A stretch of DNA of 64,000 nucleotides from UBA2386 sp046306335 (GTDB lineage Bacteria; Planctomycetota; UBA1135; UBA2386): NCBI GenBank assembly GCA_046306335.1, contig JBKDXM010000101.1, positions 1 to 64,000 on the forward strand. Direction: 5' to 3'. Below are positions 8,650-16,865 of the stretch, piece after piece. A program made the position numbers and the translations under genes. Each line of letters begins with the position of its first letter. Position 1 is the first letter of the stretch. The notes beneath the pieces were generated by a model. It did no database searches and was not told the origin of the DNA. It saw nothing but the letters and a program-made list of their open reading frames with translations.

Positions 8650-11157
8650 TCACTGCAGCGTGATGCGGTCGACGTTGCTGACTGCCACGAGGTTGCCGCC
8701 GTTCCACAGCATCATCACCGCGTCCAGCTTGATGCCGGCGAGGAAGCTGATCAGCGACGGGTCGGGGAAGACCACCGGCGCGGCCGGGTACACGCCCGGC
8801 GTGTTGGTGAAGTGGAACACGTTGCCCGGCGCCGCCGGCGACGCGAACCCGAGCGCCGTCAGGCCGTCGTCCTCGAGGCCGAAGAAGCGGCCGAAGCCCT
8901 CGCCGCGCGTGGTCGTGAACGACAGCAGCGTGAAGCCATCGGTCCAGCCGGTCGCCGGCACGCCGGTCGCCGCGAACGTCAGGTTGCCCGGACCGCTCGA
9001 CTGCAGGTCCATCGTCAGGCCGCCGGTGGCGTGGTAGCCGCCGCCCATCGGGTGCATGGCGAGCGCGAAGTCCATGTCGATCTGCGGCGTCTCGACCTTG
9101 CCGTCCTGCGGGATCGACAGCGCCGCGACGTCGACGAGGTAGATGCCCGGCGTCGGGTTCTGCAGGTACACGCACTCGACCGTGTCGCGGTTGTTGGCGA
9201 CGCCGCCGGCGGTCGAGAAGTTGCCGTCGGCGAGGCCGTTGTTGCCCCACCAGGACGTGCCGTCGCTCCAGCGCGTGACCTTGAGGTTGGCGTCGTTGAT
9301 CAGGTGGACCGCCGCCGACGGCAGCGCGGCCTGGTCGGCGTGGACCATCGTCACGCGCAACTCGGGCGTGCCCGGCGCGACGTAGATCCAGTAGCTGCGC
9401 GACTGGCCGATCTGCAGCGTGTCGTACTCGTCGAGCACGACGATGCGGCTGCGGTTGTCGTACAGGCGCTGCAGCGACGGGAAGCCCCAGCCCTGCTTGA
9501 CGCGCGACAGGTTGTCGGCCGCCGAGGCGAACGGGTACTGCGAGGCCGTGTTGCACAGCATCGCCTTGACCGTCGACATCTTCGGCTTGTTGGCGAAGCG
9601 GTTGGCCGCCGTCGCCGGCTGCGGCAGCACGTTGCGGAACAGGCCGTCCGTGAACATCTGCTGCATGATGCCGACGAAGCCGTTGACGATCGGCGTCGCC
9701 GAGGACGTGCCGCTGAACGAAGCGTAGTAGTCGCCCGCGACGCCGGCGGCGGTGTTGTAGCCCGACGTGCCGGTGCGGTCGGAGGTCAGCACGCTCTCGT
9801 AGTACGCGGTGACCTCGGGCTTCAGGCGGCCGTCGGAGGCCGGACCGATCGAGGCGCCCTGCCAGACGTCGTCGGCGGGATTGCTGTTGTTCTGGTGGCG
9901 CACGCCACCGACCGAGATGGTGTTCTTGGCCCAGGCCTCGGGGCGCACGTTCTGGTTGCCCAGGTTGCTCATGCTCTGCGTGCGCACGAAGTCGGCGTCG
10001 AACAGGCCGTCGTCGACCGCCTGCGACACCGACGTGTACTGCGTCGTCTGCGTCGAGCCCCAGCTCGCCGTCGCCTGCATCGAGCGCGTCGGCGACGTCG
10101 GGTCGACGCTGCCGAGGATGTTGGCGTAGTGCGCGCCGGCCGAGGTGTAGCCGTGCTCGACCACCGTGCACTGCGACATCACGCCGCGGGCGGCGGCGTT
10201 GTTGGCGCCCGAACCGGCGACGATGCCGGCGGTGCAGTGGCCGTGGTTGCCCGCGGAGTTGGTGCCGCGCACGAGGAAGCGGCCGGCGAAGTCGGGGTGC
10301 GTCTCCTGGAACGACTCGGTGATCTCGGCGATCACGCCCTGGCCGTTGTAGCCGCCGAGCGTCTCGACGTAGACCGCGCCGCCCTGGATGCGGGCGTTGT
10401 CCATGTCTTCGCCGGTCGCGGTGACCGGGTCGACGAAGACCACCGTGTCGTCGGCGAACAGCATGCCGAGCTGCGCCGGCGTCAACGCCGCGCGCAGCAT
10501 CGTCGAGCCTTCGCACAACTCGGTGACCGTGCCGCCCATCGCCACGACGCTGCCGGCGAGCCGCTCGCGGTCCGGCTTGGCGGCGAGCACGAGGTTCCAC
10601 TCGCGCGCGCCGACGTCGGCGCCGGCGAGCAGGAAGGCGCGCGCATCGGCGTCGACCTTCCAGGCGTTGGGCAGCGCGCCGAGCCAGCGCACGCACGGCA
10701 GCGCGCGCACCGCCGCCATCGCCCGCGCGTCGCCGCGCACGACGAGGCAGTTGGCCGGCAGGAAGTGCAGCGCCTGCGCGCCGGCTGCGACCAGCGCAGC
10801 GCGGTACTCGGGCAGCACCTGGGTGTGGAACTGCACGACGTGCAACCGCGTTCCGGCGGGGGCGGCGAGCGCGCCGTCGTACGACGGCAGGCCGCGCAGC
10901 GGATCGAACTGGCCCATCACGAGGCGCAGTTGGTCGTCGGGCGCGGCGAGCGGCGTCCAGGCGCTCGCGCCGGCGCGCCGGCAGGCGGCGGCGTCGGCGG
11001 TGCGGCGGACGGTGAGGTCGCCAACCTGGAAGACGAGTTCGCCGGCGGTCGCCGACGCGCGTTCCGACGTCGGGCGCGCACTCGCTTCGCCTTGGGCGGC
11101 GAGCGCGGGGAGAAGGCTCAATACGGCGGAGCTGAGGATCGCAGCGGGTGATTGCAT
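8650..11157 (-). CDS. Exported S8 (subtilisin-like) peptidase, Asp position altered
   Basis: 835 aa with a signal peptide (AILSSAVLSLLPALAAQG). Residues about 100-255 look like a propeptide-type region; the S8 core follows. The His motif is GNHGHCTAGIVAG (H307) and the Ser motif SFSGTSSATP (S485). The region that should hold the catalytic Asp reads GVIAEITESFQETHPDF: by alignment to the usual IDTG...THPD the Asp position is T280, with Glu at 278 and 281. The enzyme may use a Glu or may be impaired. The C-terminal 250 residues are beta-rich. Probably secreted or surface exposed. It is preceded by a 350-bp gap. Confidence 0.88.
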   Translation of the reverse strand: MQSPAAILSSAVLSLLPALAAQGEASARPTSERASATAGELVFQVGDLTVRRTADAAACRRAGASAWTPLAAPDDQLRLVMGQFDPLRGLPSYDGALAAPAGTRLHVVQFHTQVLPEYRAALVAAGAQALHFLPANCLVVRGDARAMAAVRALPCVRWLGALPNAWKVDADARAFLLAGADVGAREWNLVLAAKPDRERLAGSVVAMGGTVTELCEGSTMLRAALTPAQLGMLFADDTVVFVDPVTATGEDMDNARIQGGAVYVETLGGYNGQGVIAEITESFQETHPDFAGRFLVRGTNSAGNHGHCTAGIVAGSGANNAAARGVMSQCTVVEHGYTSAGAHYANILGSVDPTSPTRSMQATASWGSTQTTQYTSVSQAVDDGLFDADFVRTQSMSNLGNQNVRPEAWAKNTISVGGVRHQNNSNPADDVWQGASIGPASDGRLKPEVTAYYESVLTSDRTGTSGYNTAAGVAGDYYASFSGTSSATPIVNGFVGIMQQMFTDGLFRNVLPQPATAANRFANKPKMSTVKAMLCNTASQYPFASAADNLSRVKQGWGFPSLQRLYDNRSRIVVLDEYDTLQIGQSRSYWIYVAPGTPELRVTMVHADQAALPSAAVHLINDANLKVTRWSDGTSWWGNNGLADGNFSTAGGVANNRDTVECVYLQNPTPGIYLVDVAALSIPQDGKVETPQIDMDFALAMHPMGGGYHATGGLTMDLQSSGPGNLTFAATGVPATGWTDGFTLLSFTTTRGEGFGRFFGLEDDGLTALGFASPAAPGNVFHFTNTPGVYPAAPVVFPDPSLISFLAGIKLDAVMMLWNGGNLVAVSNVDRITLQ

Positions 11158-11507
11158 GGGGTGCAGCAGGTGGTGTTACGACTGCAAGGCAAGTGGGGGT
11201 GCCCCGGAGGCACAGGGCGTAGCGAGCGAGTATCGATCCCGCGGCCAGGATCGCAACTCCCGGCGCACCGAAAAGCCCGGTGCGTCGCCGCGCGCTTGCG
11301 GCGTGACGGCGTCGACGACCCGAAGGCGCTGCCGCGGCCACGGACCATGCGCACGACCGTTGGCATGCACGCACAATCACGACCGCGGGAACGGGTGGGC
11401 GGCAGCACCGCCGCAGCCGCGCGCAGACAATTCGTCCTACATGCCGGAGTCGGCGGTGGCCGCAATCCCCCGCCGGCGCGGTGGCCGGCAGCGGCCGCCC
11501 GCCGCCG
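11158..11507. other. 350-bp intergenic region, no convincing gene
   Basis: Between the S8 protease (leftward) and a leftward lipoprotein gene. It probably carries the protease promoter and leader. Two small inverted repeats are visible: a 6-bp stem cgatcc/ggatcg at about 11233-11252, and a 7-bp stem cgcaccg/cggtgcg around aaaagcc at 11264-11284. Neither has a T-run, so no intrinsic terminator is claimed. Short frames exist on both strands but have no recognisable protein character. Confidence 0.5.
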
Positions 11508-12905
11508 TCACTGCGACCGCACGCGCACTTCGGTCGCGCGCACCGCGCCCGGACCGACGGGGTCCCCGCGCCACCACACGCGATCGCCGCCGGCGACGAT
11601 GCCGACCAGGCTGATCGCGTACTGCCCCTGGCCGATGAGTTCGCGCCGCAGGATCGCGCAGCCTTCGGGGCATAGCACGGTGGCGCCGGCCAGCGCCTCG
11701 CCACCCACGACCAGCGGCACATCCGGCACCGCAGCGACCTGCAGGCTGCCGGTCGCGAGGTCGACGCCGACGACGCGGGCGTGCCATTCGAGCCGCAGCG
11801 GGGCGCCGGCGGGCGGCACGAGTTCGACCTCGTCGGCGTCGAGGTGGACGCTGCCCGCCTGCCAGTGGCGTGCGGCGGGGCGCACGACGGCGCGGCGGCC
11901 GGGTTCGCAGGCCGCCGGCGTCAGCAGCGACGACTGCCCGAGCTCGCGCAGGTTCGCGCCGCCGAGCGCGACGTCGACCTCGTATGCGACCGGCAGGCAG
12001 CGGAGCCGGTCGAACAGGTCCTCGGCGTCGACGCGCAGACGCAGCGTGTCGCCGGTCGCGGCGACGATCTCGCCGTACAGGCGCGGCTCGACGCGCCGGG
12101 GCGACGACCGCACGCTGCGCGCGTGCAGCGTGCCGTCGCGCAGCAGCACGCCGTCGACGGCCACTTCGTCGCCGTCGTCGAGGTTGGCGAGGAACGCATT
12201 GCGGCCGCCGATCGCCGGGTCGAGGCGGTCGCGGAACACGGTGTCGAAGGCGAAGACCAACCGCAGGCCGACGCCGCCGTGCCCGCTCCAGACCGTGCGC
12301 AGGTCGGTGCCGTCGACGGCGACCGGCACGAGCCCGGTCAGCGACTGGCCGGCTTCGTCGAGCCGGCCGGCGAGTTGCGGCCGCCACAGGGCGCGGGCGC
12401 CGCCGTCGACCAGTTCGTCGCCGCCGAGCGAGCCGACGACCAGCCAAGCCGGGGCGACGCCGTCGATCCGGAGCGCGCCTGCGATCGGCACGGCGAGGGC
12501 CGGCTCCGCGTCGACCGCCGCCCTCGTGCCGTCGGCGCGCACGAGCAGGCCGGTGCCGGGGACCAGCAGCAGGCGCAGTTGCGTGAACTCGCCGGCGGGT
12601 GCGCCGGTGAGCGCGAAGCCGCGGGCACCGCCGGCGGGCGCGGCGAACGTGACGGTGCGCACGCCGCCGAGCAGATCGCCGGTGACGCTGCCGTCGCGCC
12701 GCTCCAGCACCGCCGCCGCAACGTCGAACTGCAGCGTGTGCGCGACGCCGGCGGCGGCGTCGACGACGACCTGCACCGGCGCGCTGGCGGGCAGTGGGGT
12801 GGCGTTGGCCGCCGTATCGCCGGCAGGGGCGGCGCCGCCGCCCCCGCAGGCGGCGGTGGCGACGACGAGCGCGAGCACGGCGTGGTGCATGACGCAAAAC
12901 CGCAT
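11508..12905 (-). CDS. Lipoprotein with DUF4382/DUF5666-like domains
   Basis: 465 aa. The N-terminus is a lipoprotein signal with lipobox ATAAC and C20 followed by a Gly run. The first half (about 40-140) has the beta-rich pattern of DUF4382 (GSVTGDL, AGEFTQLRLLL); the second half has repeated short beta units with DGT-L-ARSV and YGEI-x-DTLRLRV patterns reminiscent of DUF5666. Function is unknown; it should sit in the outer or inner membrane facing the periplasm. An in-frame Met at 12890 would shorten the signal to MHHAVLALVV; the longer start is kept because of its basic residue. It is divergent from pyrC, 128 bp apart. Confidence 0.8.
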   Translation of the reverse strand: MRFCVMHHAVLALVVATAACGGGGAAPAGDTAANATPLPASAPVQVVVDAAAGVAHTLQFDVAAAVLERRDGSVTGDLLGGVRTVTFAAPAGGARGFALTGAPAGEFTQLRLLLVPGTGLLVRADGTRAAVDAEPALAVPIAGALRIDGVAPAWLVVGSLGGDELVDGGARALWRPQLAGRLDEAGQSLTGLVPVAVDGTDLRTVWSGHGGVGLRLVFAFDTVFRDRLDPAIGGRNAFLANLDDGDEVAVDGVLLRDGTLHARSVRSSPRRVEPRLYGEIVAATGDTLRLRVDAEDLFDRLRCLPVAYEVDVALGGANLRELGQSSLLTPAACEPGRRAVVRPAARHWQAGSVHLDADEVELVPPAGAPLRLEWHARVVGVDLATGSLQVAAVPDVPLVVGGEALAGATVLCPEGCAILRRELIGQGQYAISLVGIVAGGDRVWWRGDPVGPGAVRATEVRVRSQ

Positions 12906-13033
12906 TCGTCGGATGGTACCTCCTCGGCCGCGCCCGCGCCCGCGTCGTGGTCCGGGTCGACACGCACCGTCGCGTTTCGGGACGCGACGCGATGCGGGAC
13001 CGGCCATGGCACCGGCGCTATCGTGCCACGGCG

Positions 13034-14068
13034 ATGCGGCTTTCGATCCTCCGGCCCGATGACTGGCACCTCCACCTGCGCGACGGCGCCGCCATGGCCG
13101 CCGTGCTGCCCGACACGGCGCGTCGCTTCGCGCGCGCGATCGTGATGCCCAACCTGAAGCCGCCGGTGACGACCGTCGCCGACGCGCAGGCCTACCGGGC
13201 GCGCATCCTCGCCGCGCTGCCGGCGGGCATGCGGTTCGAACCGCTGATGACGCTGTACCTGACGGATCGCACGCCGCCAGCCGAGATCGCCGCGGCCAAG
13301 GCCAGCGGCTTCGTGCACGCGGTGAAGTTCTATCCCGCCGGCGCCACCACCAACTCCGAGAACGGCGTCACCGACTGGGCCAAGGTGCGGCCGACGCTGG
13401 CGGCGATGGAGAGGCACGACCTGCCGCTGCTGCTGCACGGCGAGGTCACCGACCACGACATCGACGTGTTCGACCGCGAGCGCGTGTTCCTCGAGCGCCA
13501 CCTAGCACCGCTGGTGCGCGACTTCCCGGGCCTGCGCATCGTGCTGGAGCACGTGACCACCGCCGACAGCGTCGACTTCGTGCGCGCGGCGCCGAAGAAC
13601 GTCGCGGCGACGATCACCGCGCACCACCTGCTGTGGAACCGCAACGCGATGTTCGTCGGCGGCATCCGCCCGCACGCGTACTGCCTGCCCGTGCTGAAGC
13701 GCGAACAGCACCGGCAAGCGCTCGTCGCCGCCGCGACCGGCGACGACCCGCGCTTCTTCCTCGGCACCGACAGCGCGCCGCACGCCAGGACGCGCAAGGA
13801 ATCCGACTGCGGCTGCGCCGGCGTCTACACCGCGCACGCCGGCATCGAACTGTACGCCGAGACGTTCGAGGCCGCCGGCGCGCTGCCGAAGCTCGAAGCC
13901 TTCGCCAGCCTGCGCGGACCCGACTTCTACCGCCTGCCGCGGAACACCGACCGCATCACGCTGGAGCGCAGCGCCTGGACCGTGCCGGCGACGCTGCCGT
14001 TCGGCGGCGATCCGCTCGTGCCCATGCGCGCCGGCGAGACGGTGCCGTGGCGACTGCTCGACGCATGA
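13034..14068 (+). CDS. pyrC: Dihydroorotase, class II
   Basis: 344 aa, close to E. coli PyrC (348). Catalyses the reversible cyclisation of carbamoyl-aspartate to dihydroorotate in pyrimidine synthesis. All metal-site residues are visible: H12 and H14 (DWHLHLRD), the carbamylated Lys K98 (HAVKFYPAGATT), H135 (LLLHGEV), H173 (LEHVTT) and D246 (GTDSAPH). The flexible-loop and substrate segments TITAHHLLWNRN and KESDCGCAG also match. The start chosen gives the typical MRLSILRPDDWH opening; an upstream in-frame start at 12947 would add 29 unlike residues. It stands apart from other pyr genes. Confidence 0.96.
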   Translation: MRLSILRPDDWHLHLRDGAAMAAVLPDTARRFARAIVMPNLKPPVTTVADAQAYRARILAALPAGMRFEPLMTLYLTDRTPPAEIAAAKASGFVHAVKFYPAGATTNSENGVTDWAKVRPTLAAMERHDLPLLLHGEVTDHDIDVFDRERVFLERHLAPLVRDFPGLRIVLEHVTTADSVDFVRAAPKNVAATITAHHLLWNRNAMFVGGIRPHAYCLPVLKREQHRQALVAAATGDDPRFFLGTDSAPHARTRKESDCGCAGVYTAHAGIELYAETFEAAGALPKLEAFASLRGPDFYRLPRNTDRITLERSAWTVPATLPFGGDPLVPMRAGETVPWRLLDA

Positions 14069-14093
14069 GCGCCGACGGATCCAGGACCACCCG

Positions 14094-14492
14094 ATGGCCG
14101 CACGCAAACCGACACGGCGAACGAAGGCGACGAAGCGCGCGCCCCGCGCCGCTCCACCACCACTGCCGGCCGCCGACCGCCCCCGCACCTCGCACTTCGC
14201 GCGCTTTGGCGCCGAGTACCCCGCCGTCGCCGCCGCCTACGAAGCGCTCAGCGCCGCCACCCAAGCCGCCGGCCCGCTCGACCCGAAGACCCGCGCACTC
14301 GTCAAGCTCGCCCTCGCCGTCGGCGCCTTCCGCGAAGGCGCGGTGCACAGCGCCACCGGCCGCGCCCGCACCGCCGGCTGCACGCCCGCCGAGATCCGCC
14401 ACGCCGTCGTCCTCGCCACGACCACGCTCGGCTTCCCGAGCACCATGGCCGCCCTGCGCTGGGTCGACGACGTGCTGCGGCCGGGGCGGTAA
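14094..14492 (+). CDS. Carboxymuconolactone decarboxylase-family protein without CxxC
   Basis: 132 aa with a basic, Pro-rich N-terminal tail of about 30 residues and a CMD-type helical core (LDPKTRALVKLALAVGAFREGAVHSATGRARTAG, in parts) from about 60 to the end. AhpD-like members carry a CxxC redox pair at the start of the helix; here those positions are Arg and Ala, so peroxidase-type redox chemistry is unlikely. A His (H85) is near. Role unknown. It lies 25 bp after pyrC, so it may be co-transcribed, and is convergent with the anti-sigma gene. Confidence 0.82.
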   Translation: MAARKPTRRTKATKRAPRAAPPPLPAADRPRTSHFARFGAEYPAVAAAYEALSAATQAAGPLDPKTRALVKLALAVGAFREGAVHSATGRARTAGCTPAEIRHAVVLATTTLGFPSTMAALRWVDDVLRPGR

Positions 14493-14514
14493 CTGAGGTC
14501 CGCGCTCGTCGCCG

Positions 14515-15171
14515 TCAGGGCTCGATGCGGAACTGTGCCAGCGGCACCGCCGGATCGGCCGCCGCGCCGCCGACCGCGTACAGCGTCAGCGCGCCAAGGT
14601 CACGCCGCACGAGCCGCCACGGACTCTGCGGCGGCAGCTGCGGACGCGGGTCCTTGCCGCGCGGCACCACGAACACACCGACCGGACCGGCGGTCGTGTC
14701 GACGAGCGCGGCGATGCAGCCGCCGGTCGACAGCCCGCAGTAACACCCGCGCAGCGTGATGTTCTTGCCGACTGCGCCGAAGCCCAGGCGCACGTCGAAG
14801 CGCTTCTCGCACGTGCCGCAGAAGTCGACGGTCGGGTCACAGCAGAACGGCTTGCCGTCCGGCGCGTCGCGGTTGGCGAGCGCATGTTCGTAGGCCGCCG
14901 CCCACATGGCGCCGAGTTGCGCGCCGTCGTGGCCCTCGGGACCGACCGGGCCGCGCGCGAGCAGCCAGCCGCCGACGGCGAGCAGCAGCGCGGCCGCCGC
15001 GGCCAGCCAGCGCACGGTGGCGGCACGGCGCACCGGCGCCGTCATCGCCGCGGCCGCGGCGCTGGCGACGTCGGCCGCCGGCGGCGGCGCGTACGCGCGC
15101 CGGAGCAGCCCGTCGATGCGGTCGTCGGTCGCGGGGTCGGGGGGCACGGGATCGTCGTCGGTCGGGCTCAT
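14515..15171 (-). CDS. Anti-sigma-factor-like membrane protein with Cys-rich C-terminal domain
   Basis: 218 aa. A charged N-terminal cytoplasmic part (about 1-60, acidic then an alanine-rich helix) is followed by one membrane segment (about 62-82, VRWLAAAAALLLAVGGWLLA). The outer domain holds seven Cys in two groups: FCCDPTVDFCGTCEKRF and GCYCGLSTGGC. It overlaps the ECF sigma gene by 4 bp (ATGA), the standard arrangement for a sigma/anti-sigma pair. The anti-sigma role is inferred from position, topology and size; no HxxxCxxC zinc anti-sigma motif is seen at the N-terminus. The Cys clusters could sense metal or redox state, which matches the Cys-rich peptide in the same operon. Confidence 0.72.
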   Translation of the reverse strand: MSPTDDDPVPPDPATDDRIDGLLRRAYAPPPAADVASAAAAAMTAPVRRAATVRWLAAAAALLLAVGGWLLARGPVGPEGHDGAQLGAMWAAAYEHALANRDAPDGKPFCCDPTVDFCGTCEKRFDVRLGFGAVGKNITLRGCYCGLSTGGCIAALVDTTAGPVGVFVVPRGKDPRPQLPPQSPWRLVRRDLGALTLYAVGGAAADPAVPLAQFRIEP

Positions 15172-15755
15172 GGCGTCCTCCGCAGCGCCGCGGCCGGCGC
15201 GACGGTCGGCGGTAGGTTCGGGTCCGCGGGCGCTGGCGCCGCGGGCGACGGTGCCGCCAGCGTCGCACGCAGGGCCAGCCGCGCGCGGCGGGCCAGGCTC
15301 GTGACGGTGTTCTCGGGCATGTCCAGCATGGTTGCGATCACGGCGAAGGGCAGTTCGGCGACGACGTGCAGCAGCAGCGCCGCGCGCGCCGCCTCGGGCA
15401 GCGCGTGCAACGCGCGCGCCAGGTCGTCGGGCAGTTGCCAGCGGTCGGCGTCGAAGGCCAGCACGGGCGCACCTTCGGCACGCGCAGCCGGCTCGGGCAG
15501 GTCGCCGTCCGCGACCGGCCGGCGCTTGCGCCGCCAATTCGCGCCGGTGTGCCGCACGATCTGCGCCAACCACGCCGCGAGGTCGCTGCCGACGGCGAAC
15601 GAAGCGCGCTTCTGCCACGCGATGCGCGCCGCTTCCTGCACGAGGTCCTGCGCGTCGGTTCGGCCGACCCAAGCGGCCGCCACCAACCACAGCGCGCGCC
15701 CGCGCTGGGCGAACACTGCCGTGAACTCGTCGGCGCCGAGCGCGGCATCGGCCAT
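15168..15755 (-). CDS. ECF RNA polymerase sigma factor
   Basis: 195 aa. Region 2 is visible at about 8-75 (DEFTAVFAQRGRALWLVAA, DAQDLVQEAARIAWQ, LAAWLAQIVRHTGANWRRK) and region 4 at about 118-165 (LPEAARAALLLHVVAELPFAVIATMLDMPENTVTSLARRAR, in parts), with the helix-turn-helix near PENTVTSLARRA. A Pro/Ala-rich tail ends the protein. It is the middle gene of an operon: the Cys-rich peptide gene ends 21 bp before its ATG, and the putative anti-sigma gene overlaps its 3' end. Probably directs transcription of a stress regulon held in check by the membrane partner. Confidence 0.9.
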   Translation of the reverse strand: MADAALGADEFTAVFAQRGRALWLVAAAWVGRTDAQDLVQEAARIAWQKRASFAVGSDLAAWLAQIVRHTGANWRRKRRPVADGDLPEPAARAEGAPVLAFDADRWQLPDDLARALHALPEAARAALLLHVVAELPFAVIATMLDMPENTVTSLARRARLALRATLAAPSPAAPAPADPNLPPTVAPAAALRRTP

Positions 15756-15776
15756 GCGAGGGGCAACGCTAACGCA

Positions 15777-16058
15777 TCAGCGGCAGTCGGGGCCGCAGCC
15801 CGCACCGCAGGCGCTGGCACTGGCCGGCTTGGCCGCGGCCGCCGCGCCCTCCGCGCAGGCACCCGGCGGGCAGCCCTCGGCGCAGCACACCGGGTCACAG
15901 CTACCCGCCTCGCACGTCCCCGGCTCGCAGCACCCCGGCTCGCACGGCTCACAAACCGGCGGGCAGCACGGACAGCAGCCGTCCGACCGCTGCAGCAAGT
16001 TGCCACCGAAGGAGGCGGCGAGACCGACGACGACCAGAACCGGCGCGAGGATGTTCAT
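15777..16058 (-). CDS. Small exported Cys-rich (metallothionein-like) peptide
   Basis: 93 aa. An N-terminal hydrophobic segment (MNILAPVLVVVGLAASFGG) acts as signal or anchor. The rest, about 65 residues, contains 17 Cys, many as CC, CPPVC, CEPC, CEPGCC and CDPVCC motifs mixed with Pro, Glu and Gly, and ends CGAGCGPDCR. No known family is recognised; the composition suggests metal binding or extensive disulfides. It precedes an ECF sigma factor by 21 bp and is probably the first gene of that operon, giving it a plausible role as effector or sensor of the pathway (inference). Low-complexity composition means it could be missed by gene callers. Confidence 0.72.
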   Translation of the reverse strand: MNILAPVLVVVGLAASFGGNLLQRSDGCCPCCPPVCEPCEPGCCEPGTCEAGSCDPVCCAEGCPPGACAEGAAAAAKPASASACGAGCGPDCR

Positions 16059-16235
16059 GTGGGTGGGCGTCCCCAAGGGACCCCGCCAGATGTCGCAACC
16101 ACCCAACCAGCGTGCAACCCCACCGAAAATCCTGCGCCCCCCAGCCCCCCACCGCCAACCCGCGCCCGCACCACTCCGTCCCGCCGCGCACCAACCCGCC
16201 GAAGGCACGAGCCGTCCCCAGCCCAGCCTCGCCCC

Positions 16236-16506
16236 AAGCGCGCGCAGCGGCCGCTTGCGCCCGCGTCCACGCGCAGCACCCATCCCAACACCAGGATTCG
16301 ACCCGGCTCGATGCGCCCCGGCTCGATGCGCCAAGGCGCGCGCAGCGGCCGCTTGCGGCCGCGTCCGCGCGCAGCACCCATCCCAACACCAGGATTCGCC
16401 CCGGCTCGATTCGCCCCGGCTCGATTCGCCCCGGCTCGATGCGCCCCGGCTCGATGCGCCCCGGCTCGATGCGCCCCGGCGCGCGCGGCGGCCGCTTGCG
16501 GCCGCC
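16236..16506. repeat. Compound direct repeat with 15-bp tandem units
   Basis: Two long copies of about 97 bp begin at about 16236 and 16333 (shared core cgcgcagcggccgcttgcg ... cagcacccatcccaacacc ...), with a partial third copy at about 16480-16506. Inside each copy is a 15-bp unit, attcgccccggctcg or its variant with atgcg. The first copy has two units (from 16296); the second has five consecutive units at 16394-16468 plus a degenerate sixth to 16483. The tract lies between the tRNA-Gly and the start of the Cys-rich peptide operon, on the upstream side of that operon. The copy number difference suggests slippage. Confidence 0.9.
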
Positions 16507-16589
16507 TCAGCGCGCCACTCGGCGCGCGCGTATCGCGCCCGTTGGCATCCCTTCGCGGCGCGTGGTTCGCGAGCGCGCGACGGAAAAAC

Positions 16590-16664
16590 TGGAGCGGGTA
16601 GAGGGACTCGAACCCTCGACCCTCACGTTGGCAACGTGATGCTCTACCACTGAGCTACACCCGC
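16590..16664 (-). tRNA. tRNA-Gly (GCC)
   Basis: Read on the minus strand, the sequence folds as a cloverleaf: acceptor GCGGGTG pairing with TACCCGC, D-arm GTAGCTCAGTGGTAGAGC, anticodon stem CACGT/ACGTG with loop carrying anticodon GCC, and T-arm with GGTTCGAGTCC. The discriminator base is T and CCA is encoded at the 3' end. Anticodon GCC decodes GGC and GGT, the dominant Gly codons expected in this GC-rich genome. Confidence 0.96.
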
Positions 16665-16757
16665 TCACAGACGATCACAGATCTTCCGACCCAGGCGGTC
16701 GCCCGCGCAGGACCGGCTCGCGCGCCGCTCCAACCCCCACCTTTTGCAAGGTTCGGG

Positions 16758-16773
16758 TTGATCCGGCGATCAA
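16758..16773. promoter_or_regulatory. Inverted repeat upstream of acyl-CoA ligase gene, possible operator
   Basis: ttgatccggcgatcaa is a perfect 6-bp inverted repeat (TTGATC/GATCAA) around a 4-bp centre, 92 bp before the acyl-CoA ligase ATG. The arms recall FNR/Crp half sites, but the spacing is 2 bp longer than TTGAT-N4-ATCAA, so it is not a standard FNR box. Repressor unknown. It stands out from the surrounding GC-rich sequence. Confidence 0.3.
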
Positions 16774-16865
16774 GGGGGCGCATTCGTATGGATCCGACCC
16801 GGCGCTGTCAAGCACGCCGGCGACGTTCCTTGTCCGGTTCGCCGCCCCCCGCCCCTCCGATCGCC

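Noticed and set aside
11158..11507. Small genes in the 350-bp gap
   Set aside because: Short frames on both strands lack family features and the codon pattern of real genes.
16236..16506. CRISPR array
   Set aside because: Repeats are adjacent or tandem with no unique spacers and no cas genes nearby.
16112..16639. Frames running through the 15-bp repeat tract
   Set aside because: Arg/Pro/Leu-Asp repeats come from the DNA repeat; no start signal or family support, and they run into the tRNA.
16758..16773. Canonical FNR box
   Set aside because: Spacing between TTGAT and ATCAA is 6, not 4, so only a generic dyad is reported.
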